64,000 bases of DNA from assembly GCF_001625595.1 (NCBI RefSeq), contig NZ_AUXT01000171.1, forward strand, positions 41,114 through 105,113, given 5' to 3'. Below, one piece after another: positions 19,730 to 28,196 of this stretch. The first letter of the stretch is position 1. Each line of letters begins with the position of its first letter. The position numbers and the translations under genes are program-made. The notes beneath the pieces are model-generated. The model was not told the origin of the DNA and made no database searches. It was given only the letters and a program-made list of their open reading frames with translations. This DNA is from Pseudoalteromonas luteoviolacea NCIMB 1942 (lineage in GTDB: Bacteria; Pseudomonadota; Gammaproteobacteria; Enterobacterales; Alteromonadaceae).

Positions 19730-20494
19730 TCATTTATCTGGCACGATTTCAAGTTCAATACCTAGCTCTTTGATGCTTGATTGTACGTCAGAGCGCAACC
19801 CTTGATCGGTGATGATGTGATGGATCTTTTGCGCGGGCACTATCTGATAAGTCATGGTTTTATCAAGCTTATCGTGGGGACCCATTAAAACAGTACGATC
19901 CGCTTGCTCTATGGTCGCCCTCAGTACTTCAGCTTCTTCAAAGTAGTTGACGCAAAAACCATGTTTGACATGAAATGCACATATACCCATAAACACTAAA
20001 TCAAAGCGGATCTGCTTAAGCATCTCGATTGCGCTACTACCTGTGGTACGCATCGCGGGTTTGAACATGCGACCACCTAGCTGGATCACTTGGACTTGAG
20101 GGTGTTGCATTAAATCTTGAACGATTAATGGGCAACCAGTGACAACTGTTAAAGGCAGGTTGGCTGGCAGGTTTTGTGCCAAATACCGACATGTTTCCCC
20201 TGAATCAATCACAATAGTCTGACTGGCTTTAAGCATTGCCAATGCCGGTTGTATAAAGCGTTTTTTAGACGGATCTGGTGAGTTTAATCGATCGAAATAA
20301 TCCGGTGTATCTTCTTGCAGTACGAGGGCGCCGCCATGTACACGGCGCAATAGTTTTAGCTCGCCTAATTTATTGAGATCACGCCTGATCGTATCCTCAC
20401 TCACAGCCAGTAATTTAGCGAGATCAACAGAGGTGATCCGGCCATGAATATTAAGTTGTTCTAAAATCAATTGGTGTCGTTCTGCTAATAACAC
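19730..20494 (-). CDS. DeoR-family transcriptional regulator
   Basis: DeoR-type regulator, a family that usually senses a sugar phosphate. The N-terminal winged helix has RHQLILEQLNIHGRITSVDL and the recognition segment SEDTIRRDLNKL followed by RVHGGAL. The sugar-phosphate-binding DeoRC domain carries VIDSGETCRYLAQNL. I use the GTG at 20494, giving 255 residues (normal for the family) and preceded by AGGA; a longer frame to 20605 adds a Lys/Asn-rich stretch without family similarity. It is divergent from the HAD phosphatase gene, its likely target. Confidence 0.85.
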   Translation of the reverse strand: MLLAERHQLILEQLNIHGRITSVDLAKLLAVSEDTIRRDLNKLGELKLLRRVHGGALVLQEDTPDYFDRLNSPDPSKKRFIQPALAMLKASQTIVIDSGETCRYLAQNLPANLPLTVVTGCPLIVQDLMQHPQVQVIQLGGRMFKPAMRTTGSSAIEMLKQIRFDLVFMGICAFHVKHGFCVNYFEEAEVLRATIEQADRTVLMGPHDKLDKTMTYQIVPAQKIHHIITDQGLRSDVQSSIKELGIELEIVPDK

Positions 20495-20633
20495 TTTGCA
20501 TGTTCCTGCGCTTTTTTGCCGAATTTTACTTGATCTTAGGGGAATGGCAAGGCTATTATTTGCATGTTTAAGTCTGTTTTTGCATTTATTTTTATTTTTA
20601 TGCACTTTTTTACGTATTTAAAAAGGAGGTAGT

Positions 20634-21293
20634 ATGGAACATTTCTGTGATCTAACCGCATATCACGGTGTGATATTTGATATGGATGGCACATTGGTTG
20701 ACTCTGATATCGCACTTGCTAAGGCGATAGCACCTTGGTGCAAAATGCACGATCTGGATCTGGACATGGTTTTAAGCGAAGGGCGAGGCATCCGTTTTGA
20801 AGACTTTATCAGTCGCTTCGTACCACACTTAGATATTCATAAAGAAGTTAAAAGCTTAGAAGGCTCGGAGGCTGTTTTTGCAGACAACGTGTGTGAAGTT
20901 GCTGGCGCGAATACATTTATCCGTCATTTAAATCAATTGCAGTTGCCTTGGGTGCTAGCAACGTCAGCAGATCGCGAAAATGCCGTTAATCGTATGCAAA
21001 ATAGCGATTTGCCTGTCCCTTCTACCATGGTTACGGCTGAAGATGTACAGCGAGGCAAGCCTGATCCGGAACCTTTTGTGATAGCTGCAAGTAAATTGGG
21101 TGTTTCTAGCTCTGCCTGTTTAGTATTTGAAGACTCTGATGCGGGAGTAAAAGGCGCGTTAGCTGCCGGCTGCGATGTGGTTGTGGTGGGCAGTTTTTGT
21201 CAACTGGCGCATCCCAACATTGTGGCGAGGGTTTCAGATTACAACGCTTGGAATGAAGTTTTGTCTGCAAAGGTGAACACATGCAAAAATTGA
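20634..21293 (+). CDS. HAD-like sugar phosphatase
   Basis: Cytoplasmic haloacid-dehalogenase-type phosphatase of 219 residues in the beta-phosphoglucomutase/YniC-like group. Motif I is FDMDGTLVDSD near the N-terminus, motif II lies in LATSADRENA, and motifs III/IV are KPDPEPF and VFEDSDAGVKGA. A strong ribosome site (aaggaggt) precedes the ATG. It is divergent from a DeoR regulator and overlaps the next gene by 13 bases, so a role in dephosphorylating an imported or accumulated sugar phosphate is likely. The substrate cannot be read from the sequence. Confidence 0.88.
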   Translation: MEHFCDLTAYHGVIFDMDGTLVDSDIALAKAIAPWCKMHDLDLDMVLSEGRGIRFEDFISRFVPHLDIHKEVKSLEGSEAVFADNVCEVAGANTFIRHLNQLQLPWVLATSADRENAVNRMQNSDLPVPSTMVTAEDVQRGKPDPEPFVIAASKLGVSSSACLVFEDSDAGVKGALAAGCDVVVVGSFCQLAHPNIVARVSDYNAWNEVLSAKVNTCKN

Positions 21294-21568
21294 GTTGGTC
21301 AAATTTTTTATCTAGCAATGAGCGGTATTGGGATGTTGCGGGCATATTATTTGGTGCGATTGCTGGTATTGCCCTACTAGGACAACTATTAAATGAAATG
21401 GAACGACAGGAAGACAGTACGCTCTCCATGACATTCTTATTTGGCTATGTCGTGGTGTTTAGCTTTTGGTTGCTTTACGGTATGCGTTTTAAACGCCCCG
21501 CAATTATAGTGACTAATCTCGCTTGTTTAGTATTACAGTCGTGGATAGCTGTAGTGGTACTCAGCTAG
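21281..21568 (+). CDS. Small membrane protein resembling SemiSWEET sugar transporters
   Basis: A 95-residue protein with three predicted membrane helices (about residues 18-36, 49-67 and 72-93). The second helix, SMTFLFGYVVVFSFWLLYG, and the third, with a single Asn in IIVTNLACLVLQS, follow the SemiSWEET/MtN3 pattern (S near the helix start, W-x-x-YG, then N in the last helix). The PQ pair normally found in helix 1 is not present; GQLL occupies that place. The start codon lies within the HAD phosphatase gene, which suggests translational coupling. SemiSWEET is an inference from this pattern; PQ-loop relatives are the alternative. Confidence 0.5.
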   Translation: MQKLSWSNFLSSNERYWDVAGILFGAIAGIALLGQLLNEMERQEDSTLSMTFLFGYVVVFSFWLLYGMRFKRPAIIVTNLACLVLQSWIAVVVLS

Positions 21569-21573
21569 CAGTA

Positions 21574-21592
21574 GGGGGCGTTTTATGCCCCC
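21574..21592. terminator. Hairpin between convergent genes
   Basis: GGGGGC/GCCCCC stem with a 7-base loop, between the SemiSWEET-like gene and the convergent exported protein. AAAAA follows on the plus side; no T-run follows in either direction, so it is a modest candidate. Confidence 0.45.
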
Positions 21593-21604
21593 AAAAATTG
21601 CATA

Positions 21605-23101
21605 TCAATCCTCGATAAAAGGTCCTGCATCATGGCTGAATTTAAACACGGCGGAGCTTCCGGTACGACAGCTTTCTCCCGCAGGGTAATAACATACTTC
21701 AATACCATCACGTCTAAATTTGGTAATCTCATAAATTACTTCTTGCTCATTAATAGAGGTATAGAGCTTACCCTCAACGACAGCGAATGTACCAGTCCCT
21801 TCAGGGGAGGTCACTTCGGATACCGTTTGGCCATCTGGTGTTGGCATCATACTAAAGAAATAAGGGGCGCTGCTACCATCAGATTCCAATGTCATATTGG
21901 TATAGCCAAGGAAACTGTCTGAAAATTCTTCGACACCTAACTGGTCGCGCACTTCTACTTGAATGATTCTTTTGCCCTGCATTTTCAAAGGACCCTGCGG
22001 GTAGAATTCAGAATAAAAGTAAAAGTTCACGTACAATGTGTTACCTTTTTTCGCAAGTAACTCATAGTAAAACTGGCAGCTGACGTAGCAACTGTTGTCT
22101 GGGCAGCGCAGTACCGTGCCGAGCTCAGGGTGATCGAGTTTTTCTCTATAAAGTTGCCCCATACTGTCGATAGACCATTTAGAAGCGGTGTGTGCGATAT
22201 TCGCTACAGCAACTTGATCGGGGTAGTAATCGTGATAACGGCCGAATGCATGCCACTGGCCTACTACTTGCTCATGGGTAAGCACAACATCTTGTTTTTC
22301 GACCATTAAACCGTGTATCCAGCGGGCTTTTTTGGCTGTTTTGTCGACCTGTTTGGCAACAAATCTAAGCCCAATATCATCAATATAATCGACAACGCTC
22401 AACACATATTTTATTGGAGTATCACCACTTTGATAATGAAGGATGAGCTTTTTACCCCTCATTTTCCATATCAGCTCGCTTTGCGTGTTATCCCAATGCT
22501 GAATCGTGCCTGTTCCATCTTCGTTAAAAGTCACGCTGGCAGTACTCGCTGCTTTAAACCAAGATACTTCGGCATGTGTCACTTCATCAATATATTCGAT
22601 TTCCCAAGTCTTGTTTACCAGTTGAGTTTGCCACTTTTGAAGCTGACGTTGTTGCACAAGCTTGGCATTATTTACCTGAGTAAATGTTCTGAGTACTCTC
22701 TGTGCTTCTTTATGCCAGACTTGAATATGTTGAGTGTAGTGCGTGTCTTGCCCTAAGTTTTGAGTATTAACAGTCAAAGCTGTTAACTGGTAGATATGTG
22801 TCTCGTTTTCCGCCATCAACAGCTCATATTGAGTAAGAGGTTGGTTAAGTTGGATGTGAATTTGTTGCTCAGGTTGCCATTGCCACTGGCCTGTTACTTT
22901 TACGTCACTAAATAGTATTGCCTGCTTATTTGGCCTGAAGGTGAGCTTATAGGCCTGATTCACAACATCATGATCCACAAGAAAATAGTGCCCCTGAATA
23001 TGTGTGGTGTGTTTAGCAAATACTGACGCTGAGACAGAGCCAAGTAATAGCATAGCGAATAATAGTAGTGTGTTTATTGGTTTTATTTTCATTATTATCA
23101 T
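21605..23101 (-). CDS. Exported protein of unknown family
   Basis: I do not recognise this protein. It begins with a signal peptide (MIIMKIKPINTLLLFAMLLL followed by GSVSASVFA). I chose the ATG at 23101 because AAGG lies 8 bases upstream; ATGs at 23107 and 23092 are alternatives, and the full open frame reaches 23161. The mature part, about 470 residues, is beta-rich by eye, with many Trp, Tyr and His residues. It contains stretches such as FNEDGTGTIQHWDN and WSIDSMGQLYREKLDH that resemble lipocalin-like sheet repeats. Four Cys lie in PDNSCYVSCQF and VCYYPAGESC, perhaps two disulphides. It is transcribed alone, upstream of no obvious partner. Confidence 0.7.
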   Translation of the reverse strand: MIIMKIKPINTLLLFAMLLLGSVSASVFAKHTTHIQGHYFLVDHDVVNQAYKLTFRPNKQAILFSDVKVTGQWQWQPEQQIHIQLNQPLTQYELLMAENETHIYQLTALTVNTQNLGQDTHYTQHIQVWHKEAQRVLRTFTQVNNAKLVQQRQLQKWQTQLVNKTWEIEYIDEVTHAEVSWFKAASTASVTFNEDGTGTIQHWDNTQSELIWKMRGKKLILHYQSGDTPIKYVLSVVDYIDDIGLRFVAKQVDKTAKKARWIHGLMVEKQDVVLTHEQVVGQWHAFGRYHDYYPDQVAVANIAHTASKWSIDSMGQLYREKLDHPELGTVLRCPDNSCYVSCQFYYELLAKKGNTLYVNFYFYSEFYPQGPLKMQGKRIIQVEVRDQLGVEEFSDSFLGYTNMTLESDGSSAPYFFSMMPTPDGQTVSEVTSPEGTGTFAVVEGKLYTSINEQEVIYEITKFRRDGIEVCYYPAGESCRTGSSAVFKFSHDAGPFIED

Positions 23102-23230
23102 TATCATTTCCTTGATTGTATAAATCTTATTCAACTTAGCAATAAAGGATATGATATACAATGTGTTGGTTATGAATTAAATAATAAAAAAAGTATGGAT
23201 GTTGTGAAGGGAGTTCATGAAAAGACATAT

Positions 23231-23267
23231 TAAAAAGCAAGGTAGCGGCGTGAATGTCCGCTACCTT
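23231..23267 (-). terminator. Terminator of rapA
   Basis: A perfect 10-bp stem (AAGGTAGCGG/CCGCTACCTT, 9-base loop), followed on the minus strand by gctttttaa. It lies just after the rapA stop. Confidence 0.85.
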
Positions 23268-23283
23268 ATCAGTATTTGGTGCC

Positions 23284-26181
23284 TTATTGGTTAGATACCA
23301 CGATTAAGCGAATAGCATCTAACTTAACTTGTGCTTTTGAGATGTGCTCACTCAATTGTGCTTTTTGCTTATCGAACACCTGAATTTCTTCATCACGAAT
23401 ATTCGGGTTGATTGCTTTCAGTGCACTTAAACGATTTTGCTCTTCTTCTAAGCGCGTTTGCATATTGCTTTGCGCTTGAATCTGCAAGGCTTCTAATTGC
23501 TGGTTCGCAAGTTCATTTGCTTTGGCAATAAGTGGGTGGATCCCTGACTGCAATGCATTTGCCAGTTTACTAGCCGTTTGACGTCCAACGGCTGAAAGCT
23601 GCTGATTAAACGCATCAAAAGCGACATTGTCCGCCAAGTTATTACCTGCTTTGTCCATTAATACACGAATTGGCGTGGGCGGTAAGAAGCGACCTACTTG
23701 TAGAGATTTTGGTGCTGATGTCTCAGCGACAAAAATAAGTTCAACAAAGAAAGTACCCACTGGGAGTTTGTTATTTTTAAGTAGTGCTACAGACGCACAG
23801 CCAAAATCATCATCGCAGATCATGTCCATCACGCCTTCAACCATTGGATGGTCCCAGCTGATAAACTGTGCATCTTCTTGAGACAGCGATGTTGAGCGGT
23901 CGAATGTAACAGTAATGCCGTCATCCTTTAAGCACGGAAATGATGGGTTGAGCATATGTTCCGTTGGCTTGAGGATAATGGTGTTTTCGCCTTTATCTTC
24001 TTGGTTTACGCCAAAGGTATCAAATACATTGATCATAAACGCAGGCAAGATAACATCGTCATCCAGTTGCTCAATCTCAGTGACAATGCGCTCTGCGCGA
24101 CCTTGGCCACTAGAATGCAGTTCTAACAGGCGGTCACGGCCTTGTTCCATTTTGGCACGTAATACTTTGTTCTGTTTGGCGACTTGCTCTAGTAGCGGGT
24201 CCAATTCTTCTTCATCACAGTTATGTGCGCCGATAAACTCTAATAAGTCTTCACCAAACTCTTTATAAAGTAGCTGGCCTGTGGTGCTGGTGGTTTCAAA
24301 CGCATCTAGCGCTTCGTCGTACCATCTTAGTATGACTTCTTGCGCGGTATTGCTGAAATAAGGCACATGGATGTTGACGTCATGTTGTTGGCCAATTCTG
24401 TCCAATCGACCAATTCGCTGCTCTAACAGATCCGGATTAAGAGGCAAATCAAATAGGACAAGGTGATGCGAAAACTGGAAGTTACGACCTTCGGAGCCAA
24501 TTTCAGAGCACAGCAGCACTTGCGCACTATCATATTCATCTGCAAAGTACGCTGCTGCACGGTCACGCTCAATAATCGACATACCTTCATGGAACACTGC
24601 TGAGCGGATACCTTCGCGTTCACGCAGGGTTTGCTCTAAGCTAATGGCTGTTTGTGCTTCTGCACAAATTAAAAGCACCTTTTCGTGTTTGAGCTCTTTC
24701 AGTTTTTCGATTAACCAAGTCACGCGCGGATCAAACTGAGTCCAGCTTGCGCTTTCACCTTCAAACTCTTGGAAGATTTTTTCAGGGAATAATGCACGTA
24801 ACGCGCTCTTTTCTGCACTTTGAATACCGCCAATGTTGCCTAAAACAGACATGGCTGTTTTGTATTGCTTCGGCATTTCTACAGGATAGGCATGTACTTT
24901 ACGGCTTGGATAGCCATCGATGCCGCTGCGGCTGTTACGGAACAAAATACGTCCTGTGCCGTGGCGGTCTAGTAGCATGCTGAGCAGTTCTTGTTTTGCG
25001 TTTTGCTCACCACTTTTTATATGACTCAGTAATTCTGAGATATCTGTTTCTTTTAACAGCGACGTAATAGTTTGAGTCGCTTTTTCGTCAAGCACATCAT
25101 CTTGTAGTAACTTGTTAGCAGCGTCGGCGATTTCTTTGTAATTACTTTCTTCTTCAACAAACGCATCATAATCGTAGAAACGATCTGGGTCTAACAATTG
25201 TAGACGTGCGAAATGACTGCGATGACCAAGTTGATCAGGTGTCGCCGTCAATAGGATAAGCCCAGGAATGTCTTGGCTCAGTTCAGCAATGCGCTGATAT
25301 TCTGTACTTGGCTTGTCATTTTCTACCGTTAAATGATGTGCTTCATCGACGATGAGGAGATCCCAGTCAGCCAAAGTTGCTTGTTCAAACCAACGGCGTT
25401 TTTTCGTTATAAATTCAAGACTCATAAGAACAAGTTGTTCTGTTTCAAATACATTGGGTGAGTCGGCAAAAGCTTCGTCACAACGCTCTTCGTCAAATAT
25501 AGAAAAACGCAAGTTGAAACGTCGCAGCATTTCAACGAGCCATTGGTGCTGCAGGTTCTCAGGCACAACGATGAGCACGCGGTTAGCACGACCCGTGAGT
25601 ATTTGCTGATGCAGGATCATACCTGCTTCTATGGTTTTACCTAGGCCTACTTCATCCGATAGTAAAACACGGGGTGCAAAACGTTGCCCTACTTCATCAG
25701 CGATATACAGCTGGTGAGGGATCAAGCTCGCGCGTTGACCAATTAGACCCTTAAGATGAGATTGTTGACGGTTAAGCTGGTGCTGCCAAGTTTGATAGCG
25801 CAATGTATAGCGATCAAAACGGTCAACCTGACCTGCAAATAGTCGGTCTTGTGGTTTGTTGAACTTAATAAAATGATCTAGAAAAGTCTCTTTTAGGCTA
25901 ACCGTTTCTTCTGTATCTAGACGAACACCATGATAGCAAAGTAAATCTCCTTGCTCTTCAATGCTGTCGACACGCATTTCCCACTCTTCAACACTGCGGA
26001 TCACATCCCCAGGATTGAACGCAACGCGAGTAACCGGCGCTTCTTGTACAGAATAAACGCGGTTTTCTCCACTGGCGGGAAACAGAATGGTTACTTGTCG
26101 ACCCTCTAAGCCGACAATGGCCCCTAAACCCAAATCTGATTCGGTATCGCTTATCCAGCGCTGACCTAAGGAAAAATTCAT
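23284..26181 (-). CDS. rapA: RNA polymerase-associated helicase RapA
   Basis: Swi2/Snf2-type ATPase that binds RNA polymerase and promotes its recycling. The 965 residues (E. coli 968) begin with MNFSLGQRWISDTESDLGLG. The helicase core shows Walker A in SDEVGLGKTIEAGM, the DEAHH box, LTATPDQLGHRSHFARL, and motif VI in EQRIGRLDRIGQQHDV. The C-terminal RapA-specific region ends in a long helical stretch (QLEALQIQAQSNMQTRLEEE). It is monocistronic with its own terminator. Confidence 0.97.
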   Translation of the reverse strand: MNFSLGQRWISDTESDLGLGAIVGLEGRQVTILFPASGENRVYSVQEAPVTRVAFNPGDVIRSVEEWEMRVDSIEEQGDLLCYHGVRLDTEETVSLKETFLDHFIKFNKPQDRLFAGQVDRFDRYTLRYQTWQHQLNRQQSHLKGLIGQRASLIPHQLYIADEVGQRFAPRVLLSDEVGLGKTIEAGMILHQQILTGRANRVLIVVPENLQHQWLVEMLRRFNLRFSIFDEERCDEAFADSPNVFETEQLVLMSLEFITKKRRWFEQATLADWDLLIVDEAHHLTVENDKPSTEYQRIAELSQDIPGLILLTATPDQLGHRSHFARLQLLDPDRFYDYDAFVEEESNYKEIADAANKLLQDDVLDEKATQTITSLLKETDISELLSHIKSGEQNAKQELLSMLLDRHGTGRILFRNSRSGIDGYPSRKVHAYPVEMPKQYKTAMSVLGNIGGIQSAEKSALRALFPEKIFQEFEGESASWTQFDPRVTWLIEKLKELKHEKVLLICAEAQTAISLEQTLREREGIRSAVFHEGMSIIERDRAAAYFADEYDSAQVLLCSEIGSEGRNFQFSHHLVLFDLPLNPDLLEQRIGRLDRIGQQHDVNIHVPYFSNTAQEVILRWYDEALDAFETTSTTGQLLYKEFGEDLLEFIGAHNCDEEELDPLLEQVAKQNKVLRAKMEQGRDRLLELHSSGQGRAERIVTEIEQLDDDVILPAFMINVFDTFGVNQEDKGENTIILKPTEHMLNPSFPCLKDDGITVTFDRSTSLSQEDAQFISWDHPMVEGVMDMICDDDFGCASVALLKNNKLPVGTFFVELIFVAETSAPKSLQVGRFLPPTPIRVLMDKAGNNLADNVAFDAFNQQLSAVGRQTASKLANALQSGIHPLIAKANELANQQLEALQIQAQSNMQTRLEEEQNRLSALKAINPNIRDEEIQVFDKQKAQLSEHISKAQVKLDAIRLIVVSNQ

Positions 26182-26603
26182 GGTTTTCTCATCTTCGCAG
26201 AAAAAAGGCGGCTATGTTACCTAGAAGCAAAGCCTTGTTCAAGATTGTAAAAGCACATTAAATATGCCTTGCCTCAGGTAATTAATGCCGTTTTGCACAG
26301 TGTCTTGTACACAATACAATTTTACTTACTGGTAATTATTTTTTATTACGCAATATTGGTTCTTAAGCATAGCCAAAGTTTATGTGTATAGAAGATAAAA
26401 TATACGAACTTGAAGGGTAAAAAAAGTACTCAGTGATAAATTTTGTTTTTACTATAGGAACTTTATAAAGGGTTGCGTTGAGAAGTTTTTGTCATAAAAA
26501 CGACTTTTGTGACAAATAGACTAAAATTAAGTTAGAGCTTTGTACTGTGTGGCGAGCAGTGCGCAGTTCATTCATAGAAATTGCAGACGAATAGGAATGC
26601 ACT
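26182..26603. other. Intergenic region between divergent rapA and PhoH genes
   Basis: About 420 AT-rich bases that must hold both promoters. Near 26488-26515 there are two related half-sites, tttttgtcataaaaac and ttttgtgacaaa; the first contains a 6-bp inverted repeat (GTTTTT/AAAAAC). I cannot assign a regulator. No gene is supported. Confidence 0.35.
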
Positions 26604-28004
26604 ATGGGAAAAGATGACCTCGACCGGAAAATTTATGTTTTAGATACCAACGTTTTACTTCACGAGCCCCTCGCTTACCTCTCCTTCCAAGAACACGATG
26701 TAGTTATCCCTATGACAGTGTTAGAAGAACTTGACCATATCAAAGACCGCAAACGCGATGTGAGTCGAGATGCGCGTGTAGCGATACGTAGTCTAGATGA
26801 CGTGTTAACTAATGCAACGCCTGAGCAAATGCTCGAGGGGGTTGATTTACCAAAAGTACAAAGAGAACCAAATAAACCTGCTAGCAGCGGTAAGCTGATT
26901 ATCGTCAATGATCACCTATATCCAGACAGTATTTCAGGCTTACCCGGCAATGAAAACGATCACAGCATTATTAACTGTGCGCTACAGTTACAAAAGCAAT
27001 ACGCAGAAAAAAAAGTGGTTCTAGTCACCAAAGACATCAACATGCGTTTAAAAGCCAAAGGGGTTGGTCTGAAGTTTGTTGAAGATTATCGAACAGATCA
27101 ATTAATTGATGACATCAATCTACTTACCTCCGGGTACAACAAATTTGAAGGGGATTTTTGGGCCTCCGTAGGGGAGTGTCAAACTGAGCAACAGGGTCGC
27201 TATAGCTTACACAAAGTCCCCAAATCTAGAATGCCAGAAGTATTTTATAATGAGTACCTTTTGGACGACAGCGAACACTTTGCAGCAAGAGTGGTGGGAT
27301 ATGATGAGTCGTATGTGACATTAAAAGACATCAGTGTCGAGCGGCTACTACATCAACAAGCTTGGGGAGTGAAACCCAAAAACGTGTATCAGGGTATGGC
27401 ACTTGATGCGTTACTCGATCCAAATGTAGAGCTGGTGGTTCTGACTGGGCCTGCTGGGTGTGGTAAAACTTTACTGGCGCTTGCCAGTGCGCTGGAAATG
27501 ATCATCGAAAAAGGCATTTATGACAAAGTGATCGTAACGCGAAATACGCCTGAGATTGCTGAAAGTATCGGCTTTTTACCGGGCACGGAAGAAGAGAAAA
27601 TGGCGCCTTGGCTTGCAGCCATTACAGACACGCTGGAAGTATTGCATAAGCATGATGAAAGCCCAATCTCTAGTCGCAATTACATTATGGAAAAGGCCAA
27701 CATACAGTTTAAGTCAGTGAATTTCATGCGTGGTCGTAGCATTCAAAATGCGGTAGTGATCTTAGATGAAAGTCAAAACCTAACGGCATCTCAGTTGAAA
27801 ACCATTATCACGCGCTGTGGTGAGGGGACCAAGTTAATTTGTACGGGTAACCTTGCCCAGATTGATAGTAATTACCTGACGCCTGTAACTTCAGGGCTTA
27901 CCTATATTGTGGAGCGCTTTAAGGATTTTGAAGGTAGTGCGACCATTAACTTGAATGGGGTAGTGAGAAGCCGCTTGGCCTCATTTGCAGAGGAAAACTT
28001 ATAA
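26604..28004 (+). CDS. PIN-PhoH fusion protein (PhoH2-like RNase/helicase)
   Basis: A 466-residue fusion of an N-terminal PIN endoribonuclease domain (about 8-150; acidic residues in YVLDTNVLLHEP, MTVLEELD, NDHSIINCA and LVTKDINMRLKA) and a C-terminal PhoH ATPase domain (about 240-466; Walker A LTGPAGCGKTLLALA, Walker B VVILDESQNLT). Studied PhoH2 proteins unwind and cut RNA. AGGA lies eight bases before the ATG. A clear terminator follows, so this is a single-gene unit. Its cellular target is unknown. Confidence 0.92.
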   Translation: MGKDDLDRKIYVLDTNVLLHEPLAYLSFQEHDVVIPMTVLEELDHIKDRKRDVSRDARVAIRSLDDVLTNATPEQMLEGVDLPKVQREPNKPASSGKLIIVNDHLYPDSISGLPGNENDHSIINCALQLQKQYAEKKVVLVTKDINMRLKAKGVGLKFVEDYRTDQLIDDINLLTSGYNKFEGDFWASVGECQTEQQGRYSLHKVPKSRMPEVFYNEYLLDDSEHFAARVVGYDESYVTLKDISVERLLHQQAWGVKPKNVYQGMALDALLDPNVELVVLTGPAGCGKTLLALASALEMIIEKGIYDKVIVTRNTPEIAESIGFLPGTEEEKMAPWLAAITDTLEVLHKHDESPISSRNYIMEKANIQFKSVNFMRGRSIQNAVVILDESQNLTASQLKTIITRCGEGTKLICTGNLAQIDSNYLTPVTSGLTYIVERFKDFEGSATINLNGVVRSRLASFAEENL

Positions 28005-28044
28005 TTTTATAAAGTTTCTTCACAAAACGCGGGTTTCAAATATC

Positions 28045-28076
28045 AAAAGCTGTGGCATTCGCTACAGCTTTTTTGT
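28045..28076 (+). terminator. Terminator of the PhoH gene
   Basis: A 12-bp stem (aaaagctgtggc/gctacagctttt, one G-T pair, loop attc) ending in a T-run, 41 bases after the stop. Confidence 0.88.
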
Positions 28077-28196
28077 GTGCCATCATAATGGCTTGCAGTC
28101 GCATTATTTATCGATGATGCTGAGTTTAGCTTGCTTATCCAACAGTGGCTCGCTAACCTTTCAAAAAACAAGGAATAATAATTAACGAGTCTTTTA

